DNA of 64,000 nucleotides from Phaeosaccion multiseriatum (Eukaryota; Ochrophyta, other classes): the NCBI GenBank assembly GCA_965112735.1, contig OZ218952.1, positions 4,650,001 through 4,714,000 on the forward strand. Reading direction: 5' to 3'. The notes under the pieces were generated by a model. It made no database searches, was not told the origin of the DNA, and was given only the letters and a program-made list of their open reading frames with translations. Both the position numbers and the translations under genes were made by a program. Below are positions 24,215-35,272 of the stretch, piece after piece (the first letter of the stretch is position 1; each line of letters opens with the position of its first letter).

Positions 24215-26102
24215 ATGCTGTCGGCTGTGGGCAGGACAGCAACTACAGGGGTCCTTCGGCCAATTGCCAGGGCGGCCGCCGGGAGCAGCATCAGCAGCAG
24301 TAGCTGCTGCAGCCAGGGATGGACTGGGGCGAAGAAGGCAACGCCAGTGAGGACACCAGCAGTCGGGGGTGAGTGGAAGGGGCGCGTGGGGGGAAATTGC
24401 AGCCAATTGCGCGTGTTAGGGGGCGCAACGCGAATGGCTGGAGAACATGACGGATGACGAGGGAGCCGGCTGTGTGATGTCGGATGGGTAGTTGTTGTCC
24501 TCTTTGCCCTTGCGCACCGACTCGCACCCCCTGCCTCTTTCTGTTTGCATCTACCGCTTTGCACGGTGCACGGGGGGGTGGGGCTGACTTTGGAAGAGAG
24601 AGGGGGGCGTATAGGGAGAGAGAGCGCAAAGAAAACGTTGCCAACCTTCGGACAGAACATTTATTGACGGCCACCCCGCCCTTGTGGCTCCCTCCTTGTC
24701 TCCTGCATAATTGCAATTCGCAATGTGCGCATCCTGCAGCGGTTCGGTGTATGTCTACCGAAATCCCGGGGTCGCTGGACGAGTCGTTTGAGAAGTACAC
24801 CAACAAGCCGGGGGATGAGCAGGGGAAGGAGTACACTTACTTCTTGCTGGGGGGGGCTCGCGTCATCTACGCCTCTTTTGTCAGGACCATTGTCATGCGG
24901 GTGAGTTGAGTGAGTTTGTGCGTCGGACGGAAGGATGATGTTCGGTTTCATTCACTGAGCCCCCCCAGAGAGGGGAGCGCGGCTTGCTTCTGAAGAGCGA
25001 GTCCGTCTTGGTGAAGTACGTGGCGATGGATTCGTGATGGGCACGCTGAGTCGTCATGCGTGCATGCTCACCCACTCCACTATCCCACCCCACCCCCCTC
25101 CTCCGTCCCTCCCTCCCTCGCACCGCAGTTCGTGACGACCATGCAGCCGTCTGCTGCGACTGTTGCAGCGGCCACCATAGAGGTGGACGTGGGAGAGATG
25201 CCCGTGGGGAAGGGAATCACCACCAAGTGGCGAGGAAAGCCCATCTTCATCCGAAGGCGCTCTCCCACCGAGATTGCGGAGATGGATGCGGTGGACATGG
25301 CTGAGCTCAGAGACCCAGGCACGTAGTGCAAGTACCTAGTACGTGCTCCCAAGTACCCCATATGCCTCTATATGATATCGTACTCGCGCCTCTGCATACG
25401 CGTGTTAAGCGGAGCAAGGGACGACCGAGACAGAGAGAGGGCCGCACTTGTCGTTGTAATCGCCTTTGCTCTATTGAAAGCTGACCAACTAACTGGCTGC
25501 CCGCCCCTCTCTTTCTGTGTGCCGCTGCTGCCCTTACCCTGCCCTCCTCGAATTGTTTCCTTTTCTCAGAGACGGACGCGGACCGAGTGGAGCAGCCGGA
25601 GTTCATTGCGGTGATTGGCATCTGCACACACCTGGGCTGCGTGCCTGCGGGCAACGCTGGAAAGTATAACGGTGAGTGGGCAGAGAGAGGGAGGGGCATA
25701 ACTTGTCACTTGTCGCCGCTGTTGTTCAGAAAGACCCTGGAACAAACACACCACGAACAAGCGAGAGTGAGAAGGCGGCAGCCCCATCCAAGCGTTTTGT
25801 TCGTTTACCGTCCGTTCCGCTTGTACTGATTGATGCTGTGCTTTGCCGTGCTGTCTCTCTCTCTCTCTTCCTTCCTTCCTGCTTTCGTTCGTTCGTTCGC
25901 GTCGTGTCCTTCCTTCCTTCCTTCCTTCCCTCCGTTCCTGCCTGTCCTGCTGCTCCGGCTGCCCTATATACCTACAGGCTGGTTCTGCCCCTGCCACGGC
26001 TCTCACTACGACCTCTCCGGGCGAATCCGCCTGGGCCCCGCACCGCTGAACATGGACATTCCGCCCTACAAATTCGATGGGAGCACCATTGTGATGGGCT
26101 AA
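24215..26102 (+). CDS. UQCRFS1: Rieske iron-sulfur protein of mitochondrial complex III
   Basis: Carries the 2Fe-2S cluster that passes electrons from ubiquinol to cytochrome c1. Five exons: 24215-24368, 24740-24900, 25129-25318, 25570-25671, 25978-26102; 243 aa. The start is supported by an Arg/Ala/Ser-rich presequence ([20 protein letters not shown]). The membrane anchor includes [13 protein letters not shown]. Cluster ligands are Cys187 and His189 (CTHLGC) and Cys206 and His209 (CPCHGSHY), with disulfide partners Cys192 and Cys208. It ends with the usual [12 protein letters not shown] segment. Oddity: the intron after 25318 starts with GC (CCAG|GCACGT); only this splice keeps the frame and yields the conserved DPET...DRV junction. 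Total length is slightly shorter than animal precursors. Confidence 0.97.
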
Positions 26103-27106
26103 ATGGGCTAAGGACATGTCATGTCATGTCATGGTGCTTGGGGAGACGGGAGAGGCGCCGCGAGTGTTATGGGTTGAGGAGGAGTGAGGAGGTCATAAGG
26201 GTGAGGAGTGAAGGAAGAGGCGGAAGGGGGGGAGCCAGAGAGGGAGGCATGGCGGGAGGCACGGTGGGCGGGAAGCGCTCCTCTCATCTCAATAGGAACG
26301 GCGCAAATGCAGCACAGAGCGGTAGCGCCCTCAATTTTTGTGAATGTAGCGAGTGAGTGAGAGTGAGTGAGTGGTGAAAGGCGAAGAAGTGATAAAAGGA
26401 GTCAGCGACAGCACTAGCGGCAGTAGCTTGCTCTCACGCGTGTGAATGAGTGAATGATGGTCATGTCCCCATCACCACGCCAGTATCGAAATAATCGCTC
26501 CGGCGGTCGTATTTCTACGCATTCTTCGCAGGGGGCCGCGGGGCGGAAGGGCCAGTCAGTCAAGGGGGGGGGGGGCTGAGAGCAGCAGGAGCTCTTTTTT
26601 TTTATGAATGTAGAACATGTTACGTGCCGTTCTGATGTCGACTCACTTTTGCCATTTGAGATTGTGATGGGGTGAAACCTACCCACCAACCCCTCTGTTC
26701 TATACACATGTGTTCGTTGGGGTCTCTCTTTTTCAAGGGACTTGTCCCAGGCTACTGATACACTCGCAGGCTCCTATCTGTTGCCATGCCTTGCCTTCTC
26801 GGCCTGGGGATGCTCCCTTGCCTTTCGTGCCTTGACTTGCCTTACGGCCCTCCCCCGTGCTCAACTTCCAAGAAAGACGTTTCCTTCTTGCCTTTCCGAT
26901 TCCATTCAGGCCTGCCTGGCTCAAGGTGAAAGCTCTACTTACAATCTCGATATGTACAGGTGTACAGGTACTTGTTCTTGCTCGGCCTTGCTTTGCTTTG
27001 CGTTCTTGCTTACTCCCCTCACGCGGACTGCTCCAGTTGTGACGTCAGGTAAGTGACGTCACACACAGGTCAGCAGTGGAGCAGTGATTGAACGATAAAG
27101 TCAGCA
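26103..27106. other. Convergent spacer between Rieske and HSD17B10
   Basis: About 1 kb with no supported gene. It holds the 3' ends of both flanking genes, three tandem TGTCA units (about 26117-26131) and two TGACGTCA palindromes 14 bp apart (about 27040-27061). Confidence 0.5.
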
Positions 27107-28594
27107 TCAGTTGGGCGGCATGCGCAGGGCCCCGTCAAGCCGCACCACCTCTCCGTTGAGCATGTGGTTGTCCACGATGGCCTGCACCAGAGAGCCGAAC
27201 TCACAGGGCCGGCCCAGGCGGGAGGGGAAGGGTACGCTGCTGCCGAGCTGCTCCTGGACCTTTGTTGGCAAACCGGCTAGGAGGGGTGTTTCGAACAGGC
27301 CTGGGGCAATTGCGCACACTCTGAGTGAGTGAGTGAGGGAGGGAGGGAGGGACGCGGAGGCCACAGGGTGGAGAGTAAGGGCCGTGGTCTCTGATGTGGA
27401 GGGCTTCAAGAGGGGTGCGCTGAGGCCCGACGGGAAGGCGCTCCTCTCCCCTGCGAGACACCGTCCATACGCTTGAACGAGGGGTCCGGGGGGTGTATCG
27501 CCTTGACTTACTTACCGGATGCCGAGAGGCGCCAAGTCACGGGCACAGGGGAGTGTCATGCCCACGATAGCTCCCTGCGACAAGAGAGAGAGAGGGGGGG
27601 GGGGGGGGAGGGGAGAGAGAGAGACGGACAGGGGGAGCGAGGCAGAGAGGGGGAGAGAGAGGATGTGTGTATGTGTGTGTGTTTGTCTGTTTACCCTCAC
27701 AGCATGAGGTGTATATATATACATGCCGTAGTTCCTCACACTACTCTGTTTGCACGAGACTGGCTGTGCAGGTGGGAAGGAAGGGGGGCGACTAACCCTA
27801 CCAAGCTACAGCAGCTTACCTTTGAAGCGGCGTAGGCAGCCTGCCCTACCTGCCCCTCGTAGGCGGCGATGCTCGCCGTGTTAATGATGATCCCTCTCTG
27901 CCCCTCCGCGTCTTGGGGCCGTTGCGCCATGCGCTGGGCAGCGAGGCGGAGAACATTGAAGGTGCCCACGGAGTTGGTGTGGAGCACTCGAGAGAAAGCG
28001 TCAAGATCGTGCGCTGCTCCTTTTCTGGGGGGGAGGAGGAGGAGGAGGAGGAGGGATGGATGGATGGAAGAGGAGAAGAGGGAGAGGTGTTTTTGTCCGA
28101 ACGTTCCTTCGCTAATTTCCAACCCAATACCCCGCCCATGATGAGGGAGAAGGGAGGGGATTCTGGTCTATCTAGTACCCGTTGACTGTCTTGCAAGCAT
28201 GGCCGATTCCCGCGCAGTTGACGGCCACACGAACGCCGTCGTTGAACGTCCTTTCTGCCATTTCCAGCGCTGAGGCCACATCCATCTCGCTGGTGACCTA
28301 CTCAGATGCAGAGAATGGAGAGAGAGGGGGACAGAGAGCGAAAGATAAAGAGGACGAGAGACAAGATGAGCTGGCTTGGTTCCCTTTCTCTTCTTCAAGT
28401 TGACTCACATCGGCTTGGGCGTATAGAATCGGCGCTCCGTCCGGAAAGTCACCAAAGCGCTTCATCGCCTCTTTCTCCGGAAGTATATCCACCACAACTA
28501 CTCCGTACCCTTTGCGGGAGAGCTGTATCGCTGCAGCCCTCCCCAACCCTGATGCCCCTCCCGTGACTATCGCGGACAGCAATTTGGAGGCCAT
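27107..28594 (-). CDS. HSD17B10: 3-hydroxyacyl-CoA dehydrogenase type 2 (SDR, HSD17B10-like)
   Basis: NAD-dependent short-chain dehydrogenase that oxidises 3-hydroxy(2-methyl)acyl-CoA in mitochondrial isoleucine and fatty-acid breakdown; in animals it is also an RNase P subunit. Five exons: 28594-28409, 28297-28179, 28024-27820, 27574-27516, 27320-27107; 260 aa, almost the length of the human protein. Visible motifs: nucleotide-binding TGGASGLG at 11-18, Asp of VVVVDI, NCAG (NNAG-type), Ser153 in NTASIAA, Tyr166 and Lys170 in YAASK, and the family C-terminus [16 protein letters not shown] and [16 protein letters not shown]. The start is the ATG at 28594. The N-terminus has no clear extra presequence, as in the human enzyme, where targeting is cryptic. 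Confidence 0.94.
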
Positions 28595-28832
28595 CACGTC
28601 CCAATTTCCCTCGTCCTCTATGCAAAACTAACACGATCACGCGTAGAAGCCAGGCTTATTTCTACGATTGGAAGGAAAAGGCTCTCTGCTGGGCGGGTTG
28701 ACAAAAGGGGTTGTTCCGACAGCTTATCTTTATCGTTTGTTAGTTGGTTCTCTCCATTCAACTGGCGACGCTCCGTTACGTCCTCTTTTTTTTCCCTCCT
28801 TTTTCTCTTGCTCCTTGCACTGACTGCTTCCA
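28595..28832. promoter_or_regulatory. Shared divergent upstream region, HSD17B10 / SAM-TIR
   Basis: 238 bp between the two start codons. It is more AT-rich than the flanking exons and has a pyrimidine tract (about 28780-28815) just before the SAM-TIR start. Confidence 0.5.
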
Positions 28833-30130
28833 ATGGGGGCTGGTCCAGCGTTTCATACTAGCGGGGGGGCTAAGCTCAGCGCTCTGAGCAGCGATGAGGT
28901 GGCTGATCTCCTTCGCGGACTGGGCACCCTGTACGAGGAAGCGGCTGAGCTTTGCAGAGGAATGGGAGTGGATGGGAGCCTCTTGGCAGAGACGGGTCAG
29001 TCTTCAAATAAAACTCCCGTCTCCCTCTCTTGCATCTCGCCCAAAAGACTTCAACATAAAACTCACTTCTCCTTTCCTTTCTTTTCCCTTCTTAACTGGG
29101 CCGACACCCAGTCGGAGACGAGTCGGCTTTGGACTCACTGCTCGACGATCTCAACGTGACAAAGGCGACCATGAGGAAGAATCTAAGGTCGAAACTTATC
29201 GGCATGGTCACTGCAGCGCAAGATGGTGAAGGCCAAATGGGGCCCAAAAGAGAGTTCAAGCTGTTCCTCAGTCACACCAAGGTAAGAAAGGAAGGAAGTT
29301 GAGGGCATCTTCGACCGCACTCACATTTTGGATCCACTTCTTCTTAACCCCAAGGTGGACGGCGAGGCACAAACGCTCCAAATTATGGAGGACTTGCAGA
29401 AGCTTGGAGTGGAGGAGAAGCAAATATTCTTTGACCGCAACCACCTTGATGATCTCACTCTGCTGGTGAGCTGACGTGAGGATGTGACCGGTGTTGCAAG
29501 GGCCTCTCATCTCGGCTTGCGTGGCTCCTTCCACCAACTCTCCACCCACTGCTATTCCTCGCTCCCTCAGCCGACTTCTGCTGCTCATCCACCCCGCCCC
29601 TCGCTCGCCCATCTCGATGCCCAACGTACTCTTGCTGTCATGTTTCTGCACTGAACTCTCAATGACACGACAACGCATCACAGGGAGACGAATACGGTAA
29701 GACATTTGTGTTTATGAGTGTGAGTGTGAGTGTGAGTGTGAGTGAGTGAGTGCTCTGTCTACCCCTCTGTCACCTCAGCCCATCCCCTAGACTACCTCCC
29801 CTCCACCCTTTGGAGACTGCTCATCAGTGATAGCTGACAACCTCCTCTCCCCCTCGCTCCTCTCGGCCGCCTATGCAGTGAAGGATAGTGACAACCTTGT
29901 GGTGTGCCTGACCAACGGCATACTCGGCCGGCCCTGGTGCCTGTACGAGTTTATGGCGGCGGCTCGGCACGGTATCACTCTCATCCCCGTTGCCATTCAA
30001 GACCCGACTCCTTTCGAGGCGCCGGCAGACGTGGAAAAGTGAGCAAGCCATGCAGCAACCAACGGATCATACTTGCACTGTGCACTCTTCCCTATCCCCC
30101 CATCTCTCTCTCTCTTTCTCTCTTTCTGTC

Positions 30131-30184
<54 letters not shown>

Positions 30185-31666
30185 TCTCTATCTTTCTCTT
30201 TTTCTCTCCCTCTCTCTCGCTCGGTCGATGCTCTCTGTTGTCATGTTTCTGTGGCTCACTTGATGTGTGTATTTATATGTCGTACCTATCTGCATTTCCA
30301 TCCATCTATCTTTCTATTTCCCCTCTCCTCTCTGCCCATCCATCTCACAGGTACTGTAGAGAGCAGGCCCTGACCCTGCACAAGGATCACGTGGCCTTCT
30401 TCCATCAGCGAGGCATACTCATGAAGGAGCTTGGATATGTGAGTGGAGAATGGGGATGGACAAAAACAAGCAGGCCCCTGTTGAGCCTTTGTTAGGCCAT
30501 TGTTGGGTATGGGTATGGGTGTATAGCGTCTCAGGAGGCTCTCTGAATCTCGCGTTAAGAGTCACTCTCTGGGGCAGTGACGTAATGATAGTTTCTGCTG
30601 CGGTTGACAATCTCACGGGGAGACTTTTGACACTGGAGAGGAATCTCTGAGCACCGCTACTGCTAGTACGATAGCACCCCTTCTGACGGAAGTCTCTCTT
30701 CTCGCCATGCCCATCAATCGCTAACGCACCTAAACAGGTGCTGCTGCGGCTGCTGCGAGACTTGATTCGCACTCCGTATGACTCCACCGCAGATGAAGAG
30801 CTTCGAAAGCAGAACTTACAGTTCGTTCTTCGGAAGATGAACAAAGGGACAGGTGTGTGTGGAAGGAGAGAGGGAGCTGAAGCACATTAGGGCGGGACGG
30901 CATGTCAGACCAATGACATCACAAAAGGGTTCGAGGCTGGCTTCATGCTTCCCGCCGAAGTCGCTTTTCGCTCCTTGCTGCGCCACCCTTTTTAGTGCCG
31001 TCCGCTCATCTGTATTTGCTCTCCGCCACCCCCGGGCAGCCATGGACACCGACCCCAGCAGCTTTCCCGTCCCCGTGACGGAGAGAGAAGCGGTCATGGC
31101 GGCTGAATGGAGGTGAGTACGGAGGTGTTCCTTGTGCTTCCTTGGTGTGCTTTGCATCCCCTTCTCCCCTTCCTCCTTGTGGCTGCAATCTCTCATCCTT
31201 TGCTTTCCTTTCCTTTCCCCGTGGGATCTCCTTCACACCGGACCTCCCCTCCCCTCCCTTCCCTTCCCTGCCCTCCCCTCCCCTCCTCTCCCCTCCCATC
31301 TCCTCCCATCACCTCGGTTCCGCTCCTCTCTCCCGCCTCTCCTTCTTACTTAGGGTGGCACAGGGCCAGATGAACGTGGAGCAAGACCAACTCAACTTCC
31401 TCAAGGACCCCAATCGCACTTGTGGTCGCATGCTCATCGCCAACAAATGGCGTACGTCGTTGGAGGAGCTGGTCATGTCTGAAGAAGACAAGAGGAACAC
31501 CCTCATTGTCGAGGTATGTTAGTACGGTAGGGTGGCAAGGCGGTGGAGTGCTCCCTTTTTGCTCTCCCTCTTTCACCGATAGCCCCTCCCCGTCGCCAAA
31601 CCATCCACTGCCATCCCCCATCCCCCGTCCCCCATGCCCCCTGCCCCATGCGATGCGCGCCCCTCC

Positions 31667-31699
<33 letters not shown>

Positions 31700-32552
31700 T
31701 CTCATTCTCTCTGTGCCCGCACTCCTCCCATTTGCTGCGGCTGCTGCTGGACCAAACTGCTGCAGCTGTCCAAGGTCGAGCACACAGCGATTGGCCTGGC
31801 AGAGGCACAGGGCATGTCCAACGAATCGCTGTCCCATCTGGCAGGTGCGAACTCACTCATCAGCATCACTTGATCTCCTGTCTTATCTGGGGGTGGGGTA
31901 CCCGACCTCCTCATCCAGTCACCTAATCCATATGTCAATGAGTACGCCCCAGGAGTACGCTCTCACTCGATGGTACAGTGTAAATGTGGCCACCCCCCTC
32001 AATCACTCACTCACTACAATGAATTGGTTTCCGGCCCCTCGTTTCGTTTCATGTATGCCTCGCGAGTCACTACCCTGGCCCTTTATAACAAACCTATCCT
32101 CCTTCTCGAACCTTTTCATCATCCCCTCGGAACGCCACAACGACAACGCCATGCAATGCATCCAATGCAGCTGCCAGGCTGTACCTGCTCCTACACTCCC
32201 TCATCTCGAAGGAAGACGCAGCACGTAAGTGTGCTAAGTATACACCCGCAGCAACCACGTGCTCACTAAGGCGTCGCCCAATTTGATTTTCAAGTTTATT
32301 GTGCCCAGTGGGGGCAGTTCCTACCCATCTAATCTACTGTAAAGTGTTCGCCCAATACTGCAACCTTCGATTGAACTTTCTTAATCTTTTGCTTTCCTCG
32401 CTTGACTCTCTCGTCTTGTGACATCAGGCATGAAGGAGGAAGACTACCGACAAGCGATGATCCGCTTCCTCCTCTCCCCCAAGATGGAGCTTGACTCGGA
32501 GGAAAATCTTCAGCGCAGACCACTGGCCGAGCTCCTCGACATCTCTCCATAG
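28833..32552 (+). CDS. SAM-TIR domain protein
   Basis: Twelve exons, all phases consistent: 28833-28995, 29112-29281, 29355-29465, 29684-29696 (13 nt), 29828-30038, 30351-30438, 30738-30852, 31040-31112, 31354-31513, 31766-31844, 32171-32224, 32428-32552; 453 aa. Residues about 16-80 fit a SAM domain (LSSDEVADLLRGLG...Y...C...GVDGSLL). Residues about 102-210 fit a TIR domain: FKLFLSHTK, IFFDRNHLDDL, SDNLVVCLTNG, RPWCLYEF and ITLIPVAI. Glu193 of WCLYE is where the catalytic Glu lies in NAD-cleaving TIR enzymes such as SARM1 (established knowledge); activity here is inference. About 240 C-terminal residues are helical and unrecognised. No signal peptide or membrane segment, so cytosolic. Alternative: a scaffold TIR without enzyme activity. 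Confidence 0.8.
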
Positions 32553-32810
32553 CGACCGACCCGAATGGCAAAAGAGTACTTGAAGAAAAGACTTCACGCG
32601 ACGTCGTTTCCCTCAAGTAAGTAAAGTACCCCGCCACTTGCCCGTAGTTCCTTGCTGTAAGACATGTTTGTGTGTGCGTGCGTGCGCGTGCATGCGTGTG
32701 TATGTGTGTGTGTGCGTGCGTACGCACACGTGTTCTCACCTCTCTCCTGCCAAGGCTTTTCAGGACAGAGTGCAAGGAAGAAAGCCATCCTTAGCTTCCC
32801 TGCCTTCCCC

Positions 32811-35119
32811 TCACGTCTCTGCTGCTTTGCGCTTCATGTAGTCCGTAAAAGACGCGTAGACGGGTGTCCACTGCAGCTTGGCGAGAGACGCGCTGGCGTC
32901 ATAGATCTTGCCCTGATCCATCCGAGCGCCCTCACCTGCACACAAGCAGGAGCCGAAGCAGCAGTAGCAAGCAAGTCAGCAGGCAAGTTAACACAAAAGC
33001 AAGCAAGTACGGTAAGCAGGCAAGAGTAGCAGGTGGGAGAAGAGTACAGTAGCAGTGGTGTAGCAGTAGGAGCAAGGTGGTGAGAAGGGCGACAGCTGCT
33101 ACACCCCTGCCATGCCAAATGCTGAGGAGGAGGAGGAGGAGGAGGAGGAGGAGGAAGGGACAGAGCAGCATGTCGTATGGCTAACCCCCCCCCCCCCCCC
33201 CTTTGTCACTGTACCTTCCAGGAACTCTGGTACGGGCTTGTCTTTGTAGTCGGGATGTGAGATGGCAGCTTCAACGATGCCGAGGCGAGACATGGGGTTT
33301 CCGTCTGACACCAAGTACGTCTCCTCTCTGTGCCCCGCCCTCAGGGCAGCGATGACCGCACCCTATAACAATCAGGCAATGGCAAGGAAGTTAAGGAAGG
33401 AGTAGTGTGGGGATAGCAGAGACAACACGCGAACTGCGCGCGCGCGTGTGTGCGTGTATGTATGTGTGTATGTATGTATGTATGTATGTATGTGGTCTGC
33501 CTCTCCTTCGTAACTCAAAGGCATGACCCTTACCGCTGCGTCTTCATATGAGAGAAGGTTAATGAGTCCGGCAGGAGAGCCATTCACCACCCCCTTGTTG
33601 AGCCAGAAGCTGTGCGCCCCTCTTTCGAGTGCGTACAGCCCAGCCAGTCGCACCGCGCAACCGCCCTTCTTCACGCACGCGGCTTCCGCCTCTGGATGAT
33701 GAAGATGATGATGGTGATGGGGATGGAAAGGGGTGGGGAAGGGCAGAAAGATGCGTGGGTAGGGGGGTATGAGATGGCAGCGGTAGCACAAGGAGGGCCC
33801 ATCCACTTGGCTGCTGCTCACGCTGATTCATTCAAAGCCGCAAATCACACCTCCTCCACTCACTGACTCATCTTGTCCACTCACACACGCACTTACGAAC
33901 TCGCTCATTCACTCTCTTTCTCCCTCACTCCTTCCCTCACTCAGCCACCCACTCCCTCCCAAACTCACTCACTCACCCTTGAACTTCTGTATCCTTTCAG
34001 TGTCGAGTAGCGGCGAGGTCTCTGTGACCACCCCCCCGTCCTTCTCCGCGTACACCCCTCCCGAGGACGTAAAGACGAACGCCCCTGGAGCAAGGAAACA
34101 GGAGTTGGGATGGTCAAGACTTCGCTGTTTGCTTCTTTCTTCCGCCCCTGCCGACTGCGACTTTGCGCAACTAAGTGCCTCCGCTACGACTCCTTTGTTT
34201 GATGCTCTGATGTGGGTCAAGCTTTCGTATACTCAATGCGCGAGAGGCACTTGGATAGGGTGGAGCTCCCTCCCTCCCTCCCTCCCTCTCTCCCTCCCTC
34301 CCTCCCTTCCCTCCCTCACCTGTTCCATCCCAGAGGCCGGCAGCCTCTGCCACCTCTGCCGGGTAATCGTCGTTTCCTACATGAAGGTTGAGACAGCCAT
34401 CGAGGAGGATGAGATGAGAGGCCGCGAAAGGTTGGAACAGGCTCTCGTGCCATATTGATACACTGCACGCCGATTGGTACCGCTGGCAACCCGTCACTCA
34501 CCGGAAGGAGGCGCGCAAAATACGACATTGGGGTGGCGTGTTCCGTCCCTCTGACTCCTCAGTCTGGGCTCGATCCCCATCTGTGCTAGGTCTGTGTGAC
34601 GACTCTCGGTGCGCGTTTCTCCGTAAATGGATCCGCCTGGAAATTGACTCTTCCACTGCTCGGCGATGAGACATCTGTTGGCGGGAGGGACATATATGGA
34701 CATTAATAGCACAGCCCCAACCGCATGGGAAGCAAACAGACTGTGGAAGGAAAGAGTGAAGTGAAGACATAGAAGACGCACCCGAGATAGCCGGTTCCCA
34801 CGATGTAAAGGTCGTGTGACTCATCTCCACCCCCACCCACGGCCTCCCGCTCGCCACCGCCACTCCCAGCCGCTGCTGCTGCTCCTACCCTGGACGTAGT
34901 GCTCCAGAAGGTCTCAGTGTCTCCGCTACTCGCGGATCCCCCCCTTAATAATCCCGCGGTTGCAACGAATCCTCCCCGTAGAGCTATTGCCGCAGCTGGT
35001 GCTGAATGTTGAGTGCTCTCGACACAGGGGCAGAGCAGAGCTGAGGCCAAGACCGCCACCGCAAGAGGGAACACTCTGCGGGCAAGGCGCCCCTTCCCGG
35101 AGACCATGCAAAGAGCCAT
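32811..35119 (-). CDS. NAD(P)-binding epimerase/dehydratase-like protein with N-terminal signal
   Basis: Extended/atypical SDR fold protein. Seven exons: 35119-34782, 34674-34502, 34376-34320, 34084-33977, 33691-33534, 33362-33215, 32935-32811; 368 aa. The Rossmann motif GTGYLG is at 108-113 after the beta-strand DLYIV. FVFTSSGGVY carries the strand with the usual Ser, and VVNGSPAGLINLLSYEDAAG and KIYDASASLAKLQWTP match the C-terminal half of epimerases. The YxxxK pair is not clear, so activity is uncertain. The N-terminus has basic residues then a hydrophobic core (RRVFPLAVAVLASALLC), a signal peptide, followed by an Ala/Gly/Ser-rich stretch that may be a transit peptide; plastid or secretory targeting is inferred. 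Substrate unknown. Head-to-head with the PPOX gene, 153 bp apart. Confidence 0.8.
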
Positions 35120-35272
35120 GGTACGGTGCTAAGAGAAAGGAAGGGAGAGGAAGGGATCAGGAAGGAGGCGGGAGGGAACAGGGTAGATACTTTCGTAAGT
35201 CAACGACCTTCTCTTGGGGCCCGGCCCGCATCTCCGGATCTGCTTCCGAACTAGACCGAAGCGCCCCACTTG
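35120..35272. promoter_or_regulatory. Very short divergent upstream region, epimerase / PPOX
   Basis: Only 153 bp separate the two start codons, so both transcripts must start within or very near this segment. AG-rich, no definite element seen. Confidence 0.5.
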
